53,100 nt of DNA from Aliihoeflea sp. 40Bstr573 (GTDB lineage Bacteria; Pseudomonadota; Alphaproteobacteria; Rhizobiales; Rhizobiaceae): the NCBI RefSeq assembly GCF_024105655.1, contig NZ_JAAAMH010000020.1, positions 1-53,100 on the forward strand. The letters are read 5' to 3'. Shown here one piece after another: positions 53,032 to 53,100 of this stretch; position 1 is the stretch's first letter; each line of letters opens with the position of its first letter. The position numbers and the translations under genes were made by a program. The notes under the pieces were generated by a model. That model saw only the letters and a program-made list of their open reading frames with translations, searched no databases and had not been told where the DNA came from.

Positions 53032-53100
53032 AGCTGGTGAAGGGCGCGCCGGTTAGCGCCCGATCAGGCGAAGCTGGTCGGGGTTTGCACAGCCTGATCG
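52974..53100. mobile_element. Probable terminal part of an IS21-type insertion sequence
   Basis: Starting with TGTCAATGACC at 52974, the sequence contains GGGACCC blocks (about 52993-52999 and 53018-53024) separated by TGTATTTTCGCGCAAAA. This arrangement resembles terminal repeats of IS21-family elements. A minus-strand frame entering from the window edge ends at 53053 (stop), in keeping with a transposition gene near one end. A 9-bp inverted repeat CGATCAGGC / GCCTGATCG spans 53061-53100. The element continues beyond the window, so the family assignment is tentative. Confidence 0.5.

Overview
The window looks like a chromosomal segment of a high-GC alphaproteobacterium, most likely a member of the Hyphomicrobiales (Rhizobiales). 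The grounds are the ExoY-type sugar transferase and two-part Wzz/kinase-like exopolysaccharide genes, a rhizobial-style urease cluster with ureJ, TRAP and Pot-type transporters, a BTLCP transglutaminase-like gene preceded by a perfect CtrA-type box, and the codon usage. Species cannot be named from the sequence alone.

Region 1 (about 1-24,820) is a Wzx/Wzy-dependent exopolysaccharide locus. It has a LuxR-type regulator with a degenerate receiver, an ExoY-like initiating transferase, a Wzz/GumC-type chain-length protein with a separate kinase-like ATPase, and a minus-strand block of six tightly coupled nucleotide-sugar genes. That block contains a WbpB/WbpE/WbpD-like set for a 3-acetamido sugar, plus a second aminotransferase, an epimerase and a second acetyltransferase. 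A flippase, seven glycosyltransferases, a Wzy-type polymerase, a WecB/TagA-type transferase and a GMC flavoprotein complete the locus. No outer-membrane Wza-type exporter is present. The genes lie in several blocks on alternating strands, which suggests stepwise assembly.

Region 2 (about 25,000-35,500) is metabolic and housekeeping: tRNA-Arg(CCG), a SleB-type wall hydrolase, an FAD-linked oxidoreductase, a FadR-type regulator heading a TRAP transporter/RpiB operon with a visible operator, a D,D-carboxypeptidase, a MetE-like protein, an orphan TRAP binding protein with its own GntR-like palindrome, and a class II aldolase.

Region 3 (about 35,500-49,800) runs almost entirely on the minus strand. 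A four-gene Pot-type ABC transporter leads into ureD-A-J-B, then ureC, a monooxygenase-like gene, a GST and ureE-F-G. Two secreted proteins that look like diverged paralogues sit on the opposite strand between ureB and ureC and split the urease operon. An aldehyde dehydrogenase diverges from the transporter.

Region 4 (about 49,800-53,100) holds the BTLCP gene, then comM cut at its Walker A region by the edge of an inserted element carrying a serine recombinase. That recombinase is itself broken by what looks like the end of an IS21-type insertion sequence.
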